Assembly: GCA_024279135.1 (NCBI GenBank)
Contig: JAJRRU010000004.1
Coordinates: 23,386 to 87,385 of the forward strand
Reading direction: 5' to 3'
Length of the DNA: 64,000 bases
Origin: Alphaproteobacteria bacterium
GTDB taxonomy: Bacteria; Pseudomonadota; Alphaproteobacteria; Rhodospirillales; Casp-alpha2
In this document: in pieces, positions 28,211 through 38,429 of the stretch
Position numbering within the stretch: the first letter of the stretch is position 1
Layout of the letters: each line of letters opens with the position of its first letter
Position numbers and translations under genes: made by a program
Notes under the pieces: generated by a model
What the model saw: only the letters and a program-made list of their open reading frames with translations
What the model was told of the DNA's origin: nothing
The model's database searches: none

Positions 28211-29803
28211 TTAACGATTTAGAACATCGGCCCTTGCTTCGATAAGAGTTGGTACATTTTCCGCAAAGGCCAGTGTAATCGCAGCTTCCAGACTTTCGTA
28301 TGTTTCAGGCCGTGCCGACTTCGCCCCCATAGCCTCAGCCAGCATGCAGAAATCAGGATTGAGGCACGTCACCGAGGTCGGGGTAATCTGGCGGCGTACC
28401 ATTTCATCTTTGATGGCATACAGGCTGTCGTTGTTCCAGATAATCACAGGAATCGGAAGCGCGTGTTGCACAGCAACAGCCAGTTCCTGCATGGTGAATT
28501 GAAATCCGTAATCACCAGCAAGTGCTGCAACCGGACGCTCGGGCGCTCCGAACTTTGCGCCTATGGCTGCTGGCAGAGCGTAACCAAGTGTGCCGAAACC
28601 ATTGGGATGCAGCCAGCTTCGCGGTTCATAGGTTTTATATACCTGACTGCCTAAATATGCGGGCATTGTCATATCGCTGGCGAGGATTGCGTTTCTTGGA
28701 AAAACACGATCAAGGCAGCCTAACAATGGATCACATGACGGGTTTTGGGCGCGCGCCTCTACCTGAGACACAGCCTTTAACTTCGTGATCTCCGCCTCGG
28801 ATATTCCAGATAGCGCGTCGGTGAGGCGCGACAATAACCCATCAATAGCGTACCTGGCATCGGAAATAATCGGTAGGTGTGACGTTCGATGTCCCGCCAA
28901 GGTATTTGAGTCAATGTCGATCCGAATAACTTCCCCACCAAACGGGAGAGAATCACACCAGAACTCTCTCGATCCCAATTCACTTCCAATGACCAACACA
29001 ACATCAGCGCTTTGCAAAAATTGATGGGTAGCGGTTTGCTGTAAAGCGGCCCCGAGTGTGCGCGGGTGGTCTTCCGACACGATGCCCTTACCGGCAATCG
29101 TCGTGACGACAGCAGCCTGTAACCTTACTGCCAACTCAAGCAATTGCGGCCCTACATTCATGGCACCGCCACCGGCAAGAATAACCGTGCGGTTTGAAGC
29201 AGCTAGAATGGCAGCGGCCTTATCCAGTGATTTCGGTGCAGCAGCGGGTGGCTCTGGAAGCTCACGGGCAGCGGTTTGGCGTGAAGTCGGGCTGTTCATC
29301 AAGTCGATGGGAACTTGCAGATAAGCGGGCCTTGGCCTTCCCGTTTGAAACATGGAAAATGCCAGCGAGCAAAATTCCTCGATGTCGTTTTCGCTATCCG
29401 CCGTCATACAGAGTCCGCTAACCGTGCTTACCGCACATTCCTGGTTCTTCATGGCGTGCAGATGACCATGATCCTTGTGATCGTGTTCCCTGGAGAGAGA
29501 TGATGAGATCATCATGACCGGAACGGAATCTGAATAGGACTGTCCAAGTGCCGTCAGGGAGTTTGTTACACCCGGCCCTGAGATAGAGAAACACACGCCG
29601 GGTCGTCCACTGGACCTGGCGTAACCATCGGCCATAAATGCAGAGCCTTGTTCGTGGCGCGGCAAGATAAAATTCATGCCAAGATCCTCAACGCTGCGAA
29701 ACATTTCAACATTATGGACACCCGGAATTCCAAACACCGTATCAACACCATATTGATTGAGCAAAACACTGATATTTTTGCCGACCGTTTGCGATGAACT
29801 CAT
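28211..29803 (-). CDS. Thiamine-diphosphate-dependent 2-oxo acid decarboxylase, AruI-like
   Basis: The start is taken at the ATG at 29803 (MSSSQTVGKNISVLLNQYG), giving 530 residues; a longer frame to 29839 lacks support. The catalytic Glu is in LPRHEQGSAFMADGYARSSG near residue 50. The diphosphate-binding motif reads GDYGFQFT near 428 with NN about 26 residues later (VIIWNND). The N-terminal GVDTVFGIPGVHNVEMFRS and the GDYGFQF form recall 5-guanidino-2-oxopentanoate decarboxylase (AruI) rather than acetolactate synthase. AruI acts on the 2-oxo acid made from arginine by transamination. A DadA-like dehydrogenase is divergent from it and an aldehyde dehydrogenase lies nearby, so a deaminate, decarboxylate and oxidise route is plausible. 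Confidence 0.75.
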   Translation of the reverse strand: MSSSQTVGKNISVLLNQYGVDTVFGIPGVHNVEMFRSVEDLGMNFILPRHEQGSAFMADGYARSSGRPGVCFSISGPGVTNSLTALGQSYSDSVPVMMISSSLSREHDHKDHGHLHAMKNQECAVSTVSGLCMTADSENDIEEFCSLAFSMFQTGRPRPAYLQVPIDLMNSPTSRQTAARELPEPPAAAPKSLDKAAAILAASNRTVILAGGGAMNVGPQLLELAVRLQAAVVTTIAGKGIVSEDHPRTLGAALQQTATHQFLQSADVVLVIGSELGSREFWCDSLPFGGEVIRIDIDSNTLAGHRTSHLPIISDARYAIDGLLSRLTDALSGISEAEITKLKAVSQVEARAQNPSCDPLLGCLDRVFPRNAILASDMTMPAYLGSQVYKTYEPRSWLHPNGFGTLGYALPAAIGAKFGAPERPVAALAGDYGFQFTMQELAVAVQHALPIPVIIWNNDSLYAIKDEMVRRQITPTSVTCLNPDFCMLAEAMGAKSARPETYESLEAAITLAFAENVPTLIEARADVLNR

Positions 29804-29924
29804 GTTCGCTCTTTCATGGTTATTTATGCTCTGTAACACAGTTTATGTTGCTCTTTTGCAATAGAAAATACGGTAAACCAAACAAAAGAACAGGTCCATA
29901 TATTTTTCATATTGCGGAATTATT

Positions 29925-29940
29925 AATCTCATATTAGAAT
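29925..29940. promoter_or_regulatory. Candidate IclR-family operator (site 5)
   Basis: AATCTCATATTAGAAT matches the island palindrome. It lies in the divergent promoter region, 122 bp from the decarboxylase start and 34 bp from the DadA-like start. A weaker half-match (TTTTTCATATT) is centred 22 bp to the left. Confidence 0.55.
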
Positions 29941-29973
29941 TTTACATATTTTTATGATATAAGGATTTTTTCA

Positions 29974-31233
29974 GTGCCAGTAACAGAAACAACAAAAAGC
30001 GCCATCGTCATTGGTGGCGGTATCGTCGGCGTAAGCTGTGCACTCTACCTGCAACGTGAGGGCTATCATTGTACACTGATCGACAAGGACAAACCTGGAC
30101 TGGCGTGCTCTGCTGGTAATGCAGGCAACCTTGGTGAAGCGTCCTTCGTCCCGACGGCCCTACCCGGTTTTATCTGGAGGATTCCCATGATGATGCTGGA
30201 TGGCAGCTCCCCCCTGCAATTACACTATGCACAGTTCCCATTCCAGCTGCCCTGGTTCCTGCGTTTCATGGCCACCTCACGGCTTGAAAAGGTTACCGAG
30301 ATTGCCAGTTCTCTGCGAACACTGATGATACCAATCATGGATGCCTACGAACCTTTGCTGGAAATATCGGGTACCAAACATCTTGTGCAAAAGCGCGGGC
30401 GCTTACAGGTCCACGGCAGTGCAAAAAAATTCAAGGGTGCAGGCTTTGCCATGAATATGCGCCGTGAAGGTGGCATCGAAGTTCAGGAATTGAGTGGCGA
30501 TGAGGCACGCGAGCTTGAACCGGCCCTGGGACCTGCGATCCATTCCGCTTACTATATGCCCAACGCTTATATCAGCACCCAGCCCTCAAAAATGGTTCAG
30601 GCCTTTGCCAAAGCCTTGACGGCAAACGGCGGAGCGGTCCTGCGTGAAGAAGTCCGTCGGTTGGAGCCAGCCGGTGATGGTCGTGGTTGCGTCATCACTG
30701 ATAAGGGCCGTCATAGCGCAAATGCCGTCATCATGGCTGCTGGTGCCTGGTCAACAAAGCTTGTTAAGCCTCTTGGAGTCCGTGTGCCAATGATCGCTGA
30801 ACGCGGTTATAACGCGACACTGCCCCATAACGGCGTGGATTTGAAAATACCCATAACCGCAGCTGACAGCTACGTTGTATTATCTCCCATGGAAGATGGA
30901 TTGAGAGTTTGCGGGATGGCTGAATATGCCTCTATAGAAACACCGCCAAACTGGCGGCTTGTTGACCAAATGATCGAGAGTGTTGAACAGGTCTTACCGG
31001 GAATTTCACAACAAGGTCGCTTTGACTGGCAAGGAGCACGCCCGTCAACGCCCGATAACAAGCCCATCATCGATCAGCTGGAAAAACACCCGTGGGCATA
31101 TATGGCCTTTGGACACGGCCATGTGGGTTTCGGGACCGGTGCCATTACCGGTCGCATCATCAGCCAACTGGTCACTGGACAAACCCCAGAAATTGACCTG
31201 ACACCGTTCCGCCACAACCGTAAATTCTATTAA
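29974..31233 (+). CDS. D-amino acid dehydrogenase-like flavoprotein (DadA family)
   Basis: The 419-residue protein begins SAIVIGGGIVGVSCALYLQR and continues KPGLACSAGNAGNL, the FAD-binding start of DadA. It also has LPGFIWRIPMMMLD and the C-terminal WQGARPSTPDNKPIID then AFGHGHVGFGTGAITG, which shape the flavin site. Such membrane-associated enzymes oxidise D-amino acids or N-substituted amino acids to 2-oxo acids and pass electrons to the respiratory chain. The start is GTG at 29974 with AAGGA 9 bases before it. Divergence from an AruI-like decarboxylase suggests that its 2-oxo acid product is decarboxylated next. Confidence 0.85.
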   Translation: MPVTETTKSAIVIGGGIVGVSCALYLQREGYHCTLIDKDKPGLACSAGNAGNLGEASFVPTALPGFIWRIPMMMLDGSSPLQLHYAQFPFQLPWFLRFMATSRLEKVTEIASSLRTLMIPIMDAYEPLLEISGTKHLVQKRGRLQVHGSAKKFKGAGFAMNMRREGGIEVQELSGDEARELEPALGPAIHSAYYMPNAYISTQPSKMVQAFAKALTANGGAVLREEVRRLEPAGDGRGCVITDKGRHSANAVIMAAGAWSTKLVKPLGVRVPMIAERGYNATLPHNGVDLKIPITAADSYVVLSPMEDGLRVCGMAEYASIETPPNWRLVDQMIESVEQVLPGISQQGRFDWQGARPSTPDNKPIIDQLEKHPWAYMAFGHGHVGFGTGAITGRIISQLVTGQTPEIDLTPFRHNRKFY

Positions 31234-31250
31234 TACTGCTTGGTATAAGA

Positions 31251-32969
31251 TTAATCAGCCAGGATAGAATCGCTGATTTTTTCAGCAATCATGATCGTCG
31301 GGATGTTGGTATTGGCCGCCGGAATGTCGGGCATCACCGAAGCATCGACAACATACAGGCCTTCCACGCCATAGACTCGACCCTGCGGGTCCGTCACAGC
31401 GTTCACGTCGTCTGAGGAGCCCATCCGGCACGTCCCCGATGGATGCCAGTCGCCCGTAATGGTATCGCGAAGATAGTTTACCAATGTTGCCTCGTCAGCC
31501 ATCAAGCCCTTAAGCGTAACCCCATGGGTAATCAGGTGACGTGTAAGGAGTTGGCGGGCAAGCGGCCCTGCATCCATCAATCCGGCGAGAATGGATGTCA
31601 GAAAATAGTTCTTTTTATTATATTTTGTTACTTTGCGCACGCGTTCTGAATAGCTGCTGGGGAAAGGATTCTTGAATACGTCTTTCATGGAATCATGTTG
31701 CAAAATCTCAAACAAGGTTTGATACCCCGACTTCATGCGCTCCATATCAAGTGGGTCTTTGAGCAGGTTCAATTCGACCTTTGGCCATTCTTTCGGGTTC
31801 GCAGACAGCAAGCTAACTTTACCCCGGGAGAACGGCTTGTTCAGGCATAATGAAAAACTGCCCAACCGCTTGCCCAATGGATGCCAGCCTGAGCGCTGCA
31901 CAACGTTCACCAGCATATCCGTTTCAGGACACCCGTTCAGCTTTGAGGAAAACCTCAGTCCTAACTGTATATGGCGTGTTGATTCAGGGTTAAGTCTAGC
32001 TGCATATGGCATATAGCCACTGATAATCGACATTGGATGGTCGCACAGATTACCACCGACACCGGGGCGATCGGCCATCACATTAATACCATGTTCCTTA
32101 AGGTGTACGGCGTCACCAATGCCAGCACGCATCAAAAAGGCTGGCGACTGAAGAGCACCAGCCGAGAGAATAACCGTCTTACTATGCGCAGTTTCAGGCT
32201 TGTTATCCTTAAGCAGCTCAACGCCAGAAATGCGGTTGCCATCAAAAAGTAAGTTATTCACTCGGGACTTGGTCAGAATCGTCAGATTTTCGCGCTGCCG
32301 CACGGTTTGCCCCAGGTAGCCCATAGCCGTTGATACACGACGCCGGAAAGAATTGCTTGATGGAACCGGATAGTAACTATCAACCGCCCCAGCGTTAATA
32401 TCATCCACATAAGGATAACCGGCAGCCGCGAACGCTTCGGCGGCTTTGGCCGTCAGGCCGGACCATTGCTCTGCAAACATCCGCGAAAGCGGGATCGGGC
32501 CATCTTTGCCATGGTCAGGGCCCTCAAAATCCATATCCCGTTCAAGCTTGTTAAAATAGGGCAGGACATCGTCCCAGCCCCAGCCCTTAGCCCCCAGAGC
32601 ATCCCACGCATCATAATCAGCTATCGTGCCACGTAGCGCCATTTGCCCATTGATGGATGATCCGCCCCCCAAAATACGGGCCTGTTCATAAGAGGTCGTC
32701 TTGCGGCGTTTCTCATGTATCCGCTCAGTAGCGGGGTGTGGAAATACCTTGGTATTGGGCCATGTATAGCTGGGATAGAAAAAAGCGATTCCAGGATAAC
32801 TATCGATAACATTTTCCGGTTCGTTCCAGGGCGGTGTATCCGGTCCGGCTTCTACGAGCAATACCTTATTTTTGCTATTGCTCGACAGGCGGTTGGCAAG
32901 CACACAACCGGCCGATCCGCCACCCACTATAATATAATCGAATGTGCCCATGGTGCTCAAGGTGCTCAT
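31251..32969 (-). CDS. GMC-family alcohol/choline dehydrogenase
   Basis: The 572-residue protein has the GMC layout: FDYIIVGGGSAGCVLANRLS near residue 10, ARILGGGSSINGQMALRG near 96-113, and the catalytic pair His (DWHPSGTCRMG near 508) and Asn (PAANTNIPTIMIAEK near 553). It oxidises an alcohol to an aldehyde with FAD, as choline dehydrogenase BetA does. The start overlaps the stop of the aldehyde dehydrogenase gene by four bases, so the two proteins are coupled and form an alcohol to aldehyde to acid pair. Choline itself is only one of several possible substrates. Confidence 0.9.
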   Translation of the reverse strand: MSTLSTMGTFDYIIVGGGSAGCVLANRLSSNSKNKVLLVEAGPDTPPWNEPENVIDSYPGIAFFYPSYTWPNTKVFPHPATERIHEKRRKTTSYEQARILGGGSSINGQMALRGTIADYDAWDALGAKGWGWDDVLPYFNKLERDMDFEGPDHGKDGPIPLSRMFAEQWSGLTAKAAEAFAAAGYPYVDDINAGAVDSYYPVPSSNSFRRRVSTAMGYLGQTVRQRENLTILTKSRVNNLLFDGNRISGVELLKDNKPETAHSKTVILSAGALQSPAFLMRAGIGDAVHLKEHGINVMADRPGVGGNLCDHPMSIISGYMPYAARLNPESTRHIQLGLRFSSKLNGCPETDMLVNVVQRSGWHPLGKRLGSFSLCLNKPFSRGKVSLLSANPKEWPKVELNLLKDPLDMERMKSGYQTLFEILQHDSMKDVFKNPFPSSYSERVRKVTKYNKKNYFLTSILAGLMDAGPLARQLLTRHLITHGVTLKGLMADEATLVNYLRDTITGDWHPSGTCRMGSSDDVNAVTDPQGRVYGVEGLYVVDASVMPDIPAANTNIPTIMIAEKISDSILAD

Positions 32970-34414
32970 GATGCGCTCCTGTTAATCCGCATACCGATGT
33001 TCTTAACTTGCACGTAGTCCATGATCGCATCCTGGCCGCGCTCCCGACCATAGCCGGACCGCTTCATACCGCCGGATGGTGCGCCAGCACCGCCAATTCC
33101 CCAATCATTGACAAACACGGCTCCGGCCTCCAATTGATCTGTCATCCAGTGGGCCATATTAAAGTCTTTTGTAAAGACACCAGCAGCAAGGCCATATTCT
33201 GTCCCGTTGGCGATGACAACGGCTTCTTCGGGTTCATCGAAGCTCAACAGTGCCAACACAGGGCCAAAGACCTCTTCCTGGTTAATCTGCATTTCAGAAG
33301 TAACGCCGTAAAACGCCGTGGGCTGGAAGAAATAGCCACCACCTTGATCATCCGTGCGGCCGCCAAAAATCAACTTGGCCCCCTCTTTGCCCGCACCCTC
33401 ACAATAAGCCGCAACACGTTGCCGTTGCTGCTCGCTGATTAATGGTGTGATATCACACTCATCCTTACCCGGACCAACTTTGAAATTACTCAACACATCA
33501 CGAACCTGATCAACTACCTGCTCCAGGCGGGAGCGATGAACGATTAAGCGTGTCATGGCAGCACAGTTTTGGCCTGAATTTTTAAACGGAGCCGTACTAA
33601 GTGTTTTTCGAACCACATCCATATCCGCATCAGCAAGCACAATACCCGGTGACTTACCACCCAGTTCCATGATTGCCGGCACGGCCCGGTCAGCCAAGGC
33701 ATGCAACACTTTACCGCCTGTTACGCGTGAGCCGGTAAAGACCAGATGATCGATATCGAGGTGCTGTGCGAGCATGGCACCGGTTTTGGCACCTTCCCCA
33801 CACAAGACACTTAGTGAACCTTCTGGCGCACCAGCTCTCTCAAAAGCTTCAGCGATTAAATATAATGCCAGCGGCGCAAGTTCCGGTGATTTTACCACAC
33901 TGGCATTGCCGGTAACCATGGCCGCCGCCAATGACCGGCAGGCAATACCAATGGGGTAATTCCACGGCACGATTTGAGCTGAAACCCCATAGGGCACCAA
34001 CATTGTATAATCGATTACGCCACCGCCAACGGGGATATACCGGCCTTCAAGTTTATCGGAAAGTCCGGCAAAATAATCGAAATAGGAGGCAGAGCCCAAA
34101 ACTTCGCCGTTACATTCGGAAAGTTTTTTCCCGGTCTCAAGGCACAAATACTCAGCAATTTCGAATTTCGCAGCACGAATTTCCTGTGCAATTCGGCGCA
34201 TCAGATTACCGCGTTCCGCTGGTGCCATCCCTGTTAAACATCGTTGAGAGACACAACGCCGTGCGGCGGCAACAGCCCTGTCAACGTCTTGTGAACTCGC
34301 AGCATCGCAACTGGCAAAAACCAGTCCAGTTGCAGGATCATCGATCTCGATCTGATCGCCACTAGTGCTGTCAGACCAAGATCCAGCAATAAAATTTTTC
34401 CAGTGATTTTTCAT
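32966..34414 (-). CDS. NAD(P)-dependent aldehyde dehydrogenase, betaine-aldehyde dehydrogenase-like
   Basis: This 482-residue enzyme has all ALDH motifs: PWNYPIGIACRSLAAAMVTG (oxyanion Asn), FTGSRVTGGKV (cofactor), MELGGKSPGIV with the general-base Glu near 247, and FKNSGQNCAAMTR with the catalytic Cys near 281. The C-terminal GGMKRSGYGRERG is typical of betaine-aldehyde and gamma-aminobutyraldehyde dehydrogenases. It leads a two-gene operon with the GMC oxidoreductase. It could also take the aldehyde made by the AruI-like decarboxylase. Two tandem IclR-type boxes lie 108-143 bp upstream. Confidence 0.9.
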   Translation of the reverse strand: MKNHWKNFIAGSWSDSTSGDQIEIDDPATGLVFASCDAASSQDVDRAVAAARRCVSQRCLTGMAPAERGNLMRRIAQEIRAAKFEIAEYLCLETGKKLSECNGEVLGSASYFDYFAGLSDKLEGRYIPVGGGVIDYTMLVPYGVSAQIVPWNYPIGIACRSLAAAMVTGNASVVKSPELAPLALYLIAEAFERAGAPEGSLSVLCGEGAKTGAMLAQHLDIDHLVFTGSRVTGGKVLHALADRAVPAIMELGGKSPGIVLADADMDVVRKTLSTAPFKNSGQNCAAMTRLIVHRSRLEQVVDQVRDVLSNFKVGPGKDECDITPLISEQQRQRVAAYCEGAGKEGAKLIFGGRTDDQGGGYFFQPTAFYGVTSEMQINQEEVFGPVLALLSFDEPEEAVVIANGTEYGLAAGVFTKDFNMAHWMTDQLEAGAVFVNDWGIGGAGAPSGGMKRSGYGRERGQDAIMDYVQVKNIGMRINRSAS

Positions 34415-34521
34415 GTCTCAATGCCACGCCTAAGAAATTAGTAAATCGCGTTATCAACGGCGGTAAAGTTGCACAACCGATGCTATTTACTCTATACAAT
34501 GACGGGGCATTTTCATAACAA

Positions 34522-34557
34522 TTTCTTAAATATGATTTATAATTCTTAAATATGAAT
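34522..34557. promoter_or_regulatory. Tandem candidate IclR-family operators (sites 6 and 7)
   Basis: TTTCTTAAATATGATT (34522-34537) and ATTCTTAAATATGAAT (34542-34557) are near-identical and start 20 bp apart, about two helical turns, so bound dimers would sit on one face of the DNA. They lie upstream of the aldehyde dehydrogenase gene and touch the stop codon of the IclR gene. Confidence 0.65.
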
Positions 34558-35291
34558 TAAACGTGTTTTTTAATCTCCCGTTGGGCAATTTTCACGACCT
34601 CTTCAATTCGGTGTTCCAGTCGATTAATAGGCGCTCCAACGCCCAGGGCAAGCGCAGGACGTCCATCGAGAGGAGGGATCGCAACCGCCACCATACCGGC
34701 ACCTTCTACAATTCGATTTGCTGCATAGACGTACCTGTCACGGCGAATTTGATTAATCTCTTCCATGACAGATTCATAAGTATATCTCGTGCCTTTTTTT
34801 CCGGCTTTGCTGTTAACACGTAGAACCATCCGCTCGATGAAATCATCACTTTGGGGAGCAAGTAAAACCAAACCAACGCTGGAATTTAAAAGCGAACGGC
34901 GAACTCCGATAGACGGCGCATACGGTAACGGATGCTCCGTCTGCACTTGAAGAATATACTGTGCTTCGTTGCCATTCATTGTTGCAATAACAGTCGATTC
35001 ACCTGTTTCCTTGGCAACCGCTTCAGCTATGCTCTTTATGTTTCCACTTGCAAAAATATAATCATTCAACCATGACCCCAGTTGTTGCACACGGACTGAT
35101 GGCAGGTATTTCTTGGTCAATGGGTCAAAGGTCATGTAGTCAACAGACTCAAGTGATCGCAGTAAAGCAATGCAACTTGACATAGGCATCTTCAAATCTC
35201 TGGAAATTTCGGTAAGAGTTCGCGGTTCTTTAACATCATCAAAGTATTCCAACACCAGAAACACCCTAACCGCAGACTTTACTTTTTGCAT
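34557..35291 (-). CDS. IclR-family transcriptional regulator
   Basis: I use the ATG at 35291 (MQKVKSAVRVFLVLEYFDDV), with GGGAG 9 bases upstream, in place of a longer frame from 35333. The 244-residue protein has the IclR winged helix in residues 6-65 (TLTEISRDLKMPMSSCIALL, RSLESVDYMTFD) and an effector domain with ETGESTVIATMNGNEAQYI, SSVGLVLLA and VAVAIPPLDGRPALALGVG. IclR dimers commonly bind short palindromes, and one lies 96 bp upstream of its own start, indicating autoregulation. Placed between the aldehyde dehydrogenase operon and the second ABC operon, it is the likely regulator of most of island 1. Confidence 0.9.
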   Translation of the reverse strand: MQKVKSAVRVFLVLEYFDDVKEPRTLTEISRDLKMPMSSCIALLRSLESVDYMTFDPLTKKYLPSVRVQQLGSWLNDYIFASGNIKSIAEAVAKETGESTVIATMNGNEAQYILQVQTEHPLPYAPSIGVRRSLLNSSVGLVLLAPQSDDFIERMVLRVNSKAGKKGTRYTYESVMEEINQIRRDRYVYAANRIVEGAGMVAVAIPPLDGRPALALGVGAPINRLEHRIEEVVKIAQREIKKHV

Positions 35292-35386
35292 AGATACAAA
35301 CTCCCAACATTCACATTTCAACCGAATAATCACCCATAAACCGAGTGTCGACTATACCAAGAAACATTACCTACGTAATAAGAAAA

Positions 35387-35402
35387 TTTCTCAAATGTGA
35401 AT
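35387..35402. promoter_or_regulatory. Candidate IclR-family operator (site 8)
   Basis: TTTCTCAAATGTGAAT matches the island palindrome and lies 96 bp upstream of the IclR start, consistent with autoregulation. Confidence 0.6.
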
Positions 35403-35481
35403 TTTATCGCACATACATGACCACAAACAGGTAACCCGGACAAACATCGATTTCTCGACAAGTTATTCAGGCCCTATATAT

Positions 35482-37518
35482 TTAATCCGTCGCCAATGCA
35501 GTAAGATTATCCAGTTCACGGTGACAGCGAATACTATGCTTACCGGTTACTTTACGCCATGGTGGGGGGGTTGTTTCACACTGCGAGCCTAGCTTCCATT
35601 GGCAGCGTCCAGCAAATGGGCAAGCCCTGCCACCGGATGATGTCTCCTGCTCAATAATATTCTCATGCATTTCATTGCGCCGCTCAATATCTGGTACGGC
35701 TTGCAGCAAAGCATAGGTATAAGGGTGATACGGGGGTGCGTATACTGCCGATGTGTCGCCAATTTCTAGCATGAGGCCATTAAACAATACTGCAACCCGA
35801 TCAGCCAGGGACCGCACGACTGCTAAATCGTGAGATATGAAGAGCATTGCGACTTCCCTGTCTTTCTTGAAATCCTCAAGCATGGAAAGTATATTTGCTT
35901 GCACCGACACGTCTAGAGCAGATAGAGCCTCATCACATAGCAATAAACTTGGTTTTGCGACCAAAGCCCGTGCAATTGCTACACGCTGACGCTCACCACC
36001 GGAAAGCTGGTCCGGGAATCGAGCGGCATATGTTTTTGGCAGCCGGACTTCTTCGAGGGCCGCTGCAATCTTGGAGGTAATCTCGGAAACCTTCATAGCG
36101 AAAAACTTGGCCAATGGACGTCCGAGGGCCCCGCGTACCCGAGCCCGGGGATTTAAAGACGAATCCGGATTTTGAAAGATGTATTGGATTGTGCGCTTTT
36201 GCTCTTCAGAGCGCCCGTCAAGTTGGCCCGGCAAAGGCTTCCCATTGAATTTAATTTGCCCCTTACAAGGCGGCAAAAGGCCACTCACAGCCTTCGCGAT
36301 GGTAGATTTTCCACTACCGGACTCACCAACCAGAGCGACAACCTCACCACGTCTAATGGTGAATGAAAGATCATGGACAACGGTTAGCGGTGAATAACCG
36401 ATCAGCTTATCCAACCTTCCAGGCTGAGAGTAGCTCAACGATACATCATCAAATTCAACCAGGGGATCATCACCGTCAAGCTCTGTTACAGGGCTGCTTT
36501 CAGGGACATCTTTCAAACGGGTCTGTTCTTCTTGTTCCACATGTTGCCAACGTTGACAGGCCACATAATGATCCGAGGCAACCTCGACGGGATGCTGATG
36601 AACCTCGGCGCAGGATGGTTCGGTAAAGTCACAACGTGGTTGGAACGGGCATCCTTTCGGAAGTTGGGAACGACGTAAGAGCCCACGCAACGGGCGAGCG
36701 GTTTTATCTTGATCAAGATCAAGGCGAGGAACCGACCCAATCAAGCCTCGTGTATAGGGGTGGCGCGGCTCACTAAATATCCGTTCAGTAGCCGCTGTTT
36801 CGACCACATGCCCAGCGTACATAACGCATACCCGATCCGCAATCTGGGCGACCACACCAAGATCATGCGTCACATACAGCATGGCGATACCAAGGCGCGA
36901 GCGCAATTGAACCAACAGGCGCAGTATCTGATCCTGTGTCGTTACATCAAGCGCCGTTGTCGGTTCATCAAGAACCACCAGCGATGGATTACAGGCAAGT
37001 GCCATGGCGATGGTGACGCGTTGTTGTTGTCCACCCGATAGCTGGTGCGGAAAGCGTTTCACCAGGAATTCAGGGTTCGGCAGACCAACATTTTCAAACA
37101 GCTCAATAATACGCGCCGTAATTTCTTCTTCAGATTTCTCATCGCCATGTTCACACAACACCTCAGCAATCTGAGCACCGACCCGCATGGAGGGATTTAA
37201 GGCTGTTGTCGGATCTTGCGGTACCAGGGCGACCCGCCGGCCACGAATACCATCCAGAGAGTTCCGCTCAAGCCCGAGAAGATCGACGTCCTCAAGTATC
37301 GCCCGGCCACTTTCGATACGCGAACTGGGATGGCGATAACCAAGCAATAGTCGGGCAAGCGTCGATTTACCACAGCCCGATTCCCCCACAAGGCCGACGA
37401 CTTCGCCAGGAGCAATATCAAGTGAAACACCCTGCAGCACCTTAAGCCACGACTCATCGTGTCGATAGGACAGATGAATTTCTTCCAACCGCGCGAGATA
37501 GGGTGAACTGTTATTCAT
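35482..37518 (-). CDS. Fused DppD-DppF type ABC transporter ATPase (second system)
   Basis: The start is set at ATG 37518 ([20 protein letters not shown]), which overlaps the permease stop as ATGA; the longer open frame is unsupported. The 678-residue chain has two ATPase domains. The first has GESGCGKST near residue 45, LSGGQQQR near 166, [12 protein letters not shown] and the tail [15 protein letters not shown]. The second has GESGSGKST near 398, LSGGERQR near 507, [12 protein letters not shown] and the tail [16 protein letters not shown]. It energises the importer with the two permeases and binding protein upstream. It is the last gene of its operon, about 190 bases upstream of the IclR start on the same strand. 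Confidence 0.9.
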   Translation of the reverse strand: MNNSSPYLARLEEIHLSYRHDESWLKVLQGVSLDIAPGEVVGLVGESGCGKSTLARLLLGYRHPSSRIESGRAILEDVDLLGLERNSLDGIRGRRVALVPQDPTTALNPSMRVGAQIAEVLCEHGDEKSEEEITARIIELFENVGLPNPEFLVKRFPHQLSGGQQQRVTIAMALACNPSLVVLDEPTTALDVTTQDQILRLLVQLRSRLGIAMLYVTHDLGVVAQIADRVCVMYAGHVVETAATERIFSEPRHPYTRGLIGSVPRLDLDQDKTARPLRGLLRRSQLPKGCPFQPRCDFTEPSCAEVHQHPVEVASDHYVACQRWQHVEQEEQTRLKDVPESSPVTELDGDDPLVEFDDVSLSYSQPGRLDKLIGYSPLTVVHDLSFTIRRGEVVALVGESGSGKSTIAKAVSGLLPPCKGQIKFNGKPLPGQLDGRSEEQKRTIQYIFQNPDSSLNPRARVRGALGRPLAKFFAMKVSEITSKIAAALEEVRLPKTYAARFPDQLSGGERQRVAIARALVAKPSLLLCDEALSALDVSVQANILSMLEDFKKDREVAMLFISHDLAVVRSLADRVAVLFNGLMLEIGDTSAVYAPPYHPYTYALLQAVPDIERRNEMHENIIEQETSSGGRACPFAGRCQWKLGSQCETTPPPWRKVTGKHSIRCHRELDNLTALATD

Positions 37519-38429
37519 TCTTCGTGCCTCACACTGCGACCAAGGATACGGGCCAGTCCCTCGGTCCACATATTTAATCCAATGATGAGGGAGGCCAGCA
37601 TCAAGGCTGGTGCCAGCACAACAACCGGTGAAGCCAAAACCAGATCCCGATATTCACTGATCATCAAGCCCCACTCCGGATTTGGTGGGGCTACGCCGAA
37701 ACCAAGAAATCCGAGTGTGCCGATGAGCACTGGTGCGTAACCGGTACGCAAGGCAAATTCAACCAACAAGGTTCCCGATGCATTAGGCAGTAGCTCTCGC
37801 CAGATCACAGACCAGGCACTCTCACCGCGTAAACGGGCGATCGTAACATAATCGTTCATCACAACATCGAGCCCTGCCGCACGGGCCAGACGCGTAACTC
37901 GAGGCGCAAACACAAAAGCAACGACGAGAACCACAAGAGTGGGCTCCCCTGAATATTTTGGACCTGCTGCTGTTACCAGAAGCAGGGCCAGCACCAGGTA
38001 GGGAATACTGATCAACGTTTCGATCAGTCGCATCACGACTTCGTCAAACCATCCCCGTAAGTAAGCACTCAATAATCCGAGAGCCGTACCCAAGGCAACA
38101 CCCAGGAAGGATCCTGAAATTGACAGAATGATGACCAGATGGGCACCATGGATAACCCGGCTAAAAACATCTCGTCCCAGCATATCGGTACCGAACAGGT
38201 GTTCCCAACTCATGCCCATGAGCGGTGGTCCGGTAAATATTGTGGCCTGATCATAGGGTGCCCAGAACGGCCCTGTAATGGCGATGAACACATGGACGAA
38301 CATGATTGCCCCACCAATACGAAAGCTCATGGGGGACTGTCGCAATACCCGTTTCAAGGCTTCAAAGCGGGAGATCGGTGCATCTTCCAGTTGGTCTGAA
38401 TTAATCTGGATTTCCGTGCTCATCTTCAT
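37515..38429 (-). CDS. ABC transporter permease, DppC/OppC type (second system)
   Basis: The 304-residue protein has the DppC N-terminal anchor, HLFGTDMLGRDVFSRVIHGA, and about six membrane helices. The EAA loop IARLRGESAWSVIWRELLPN lies near residues 195-214 and LGFLGFGVAPPNPEWGLMIS near the end. Both ends overlap neighbours by four bases (ATGA), so the permease, permease and ATPase genes are translationally coupled. Confidence 0.9.
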   Translation of the reverse strand: MKMSTEIQINSDQLEDAPISRFEALKRVLRQSPMSFRIGGAIMFVHVFIAITGPFWAPYDQATIFTGPPLMGMSWEHLFGTDMLGRDVFSRVIHGAHLVIILSISGSFLGVALGTALGLLSAYLRGWFDEVVMRLIETLISIPYLVLALLLVTAAGPKYSGEPTLVVLVVAFVFAPRVTRLARAAGLDVVMNDYVTIARLRGESAWSVIWRELLPNASGTLLVEFALRTGYAPVLIGTLGFLGFGVAPPNPEWGLMISEYRDLVLASPVVVLAPALMLASLIIGLNMWTEGLARILGRSVRHEE

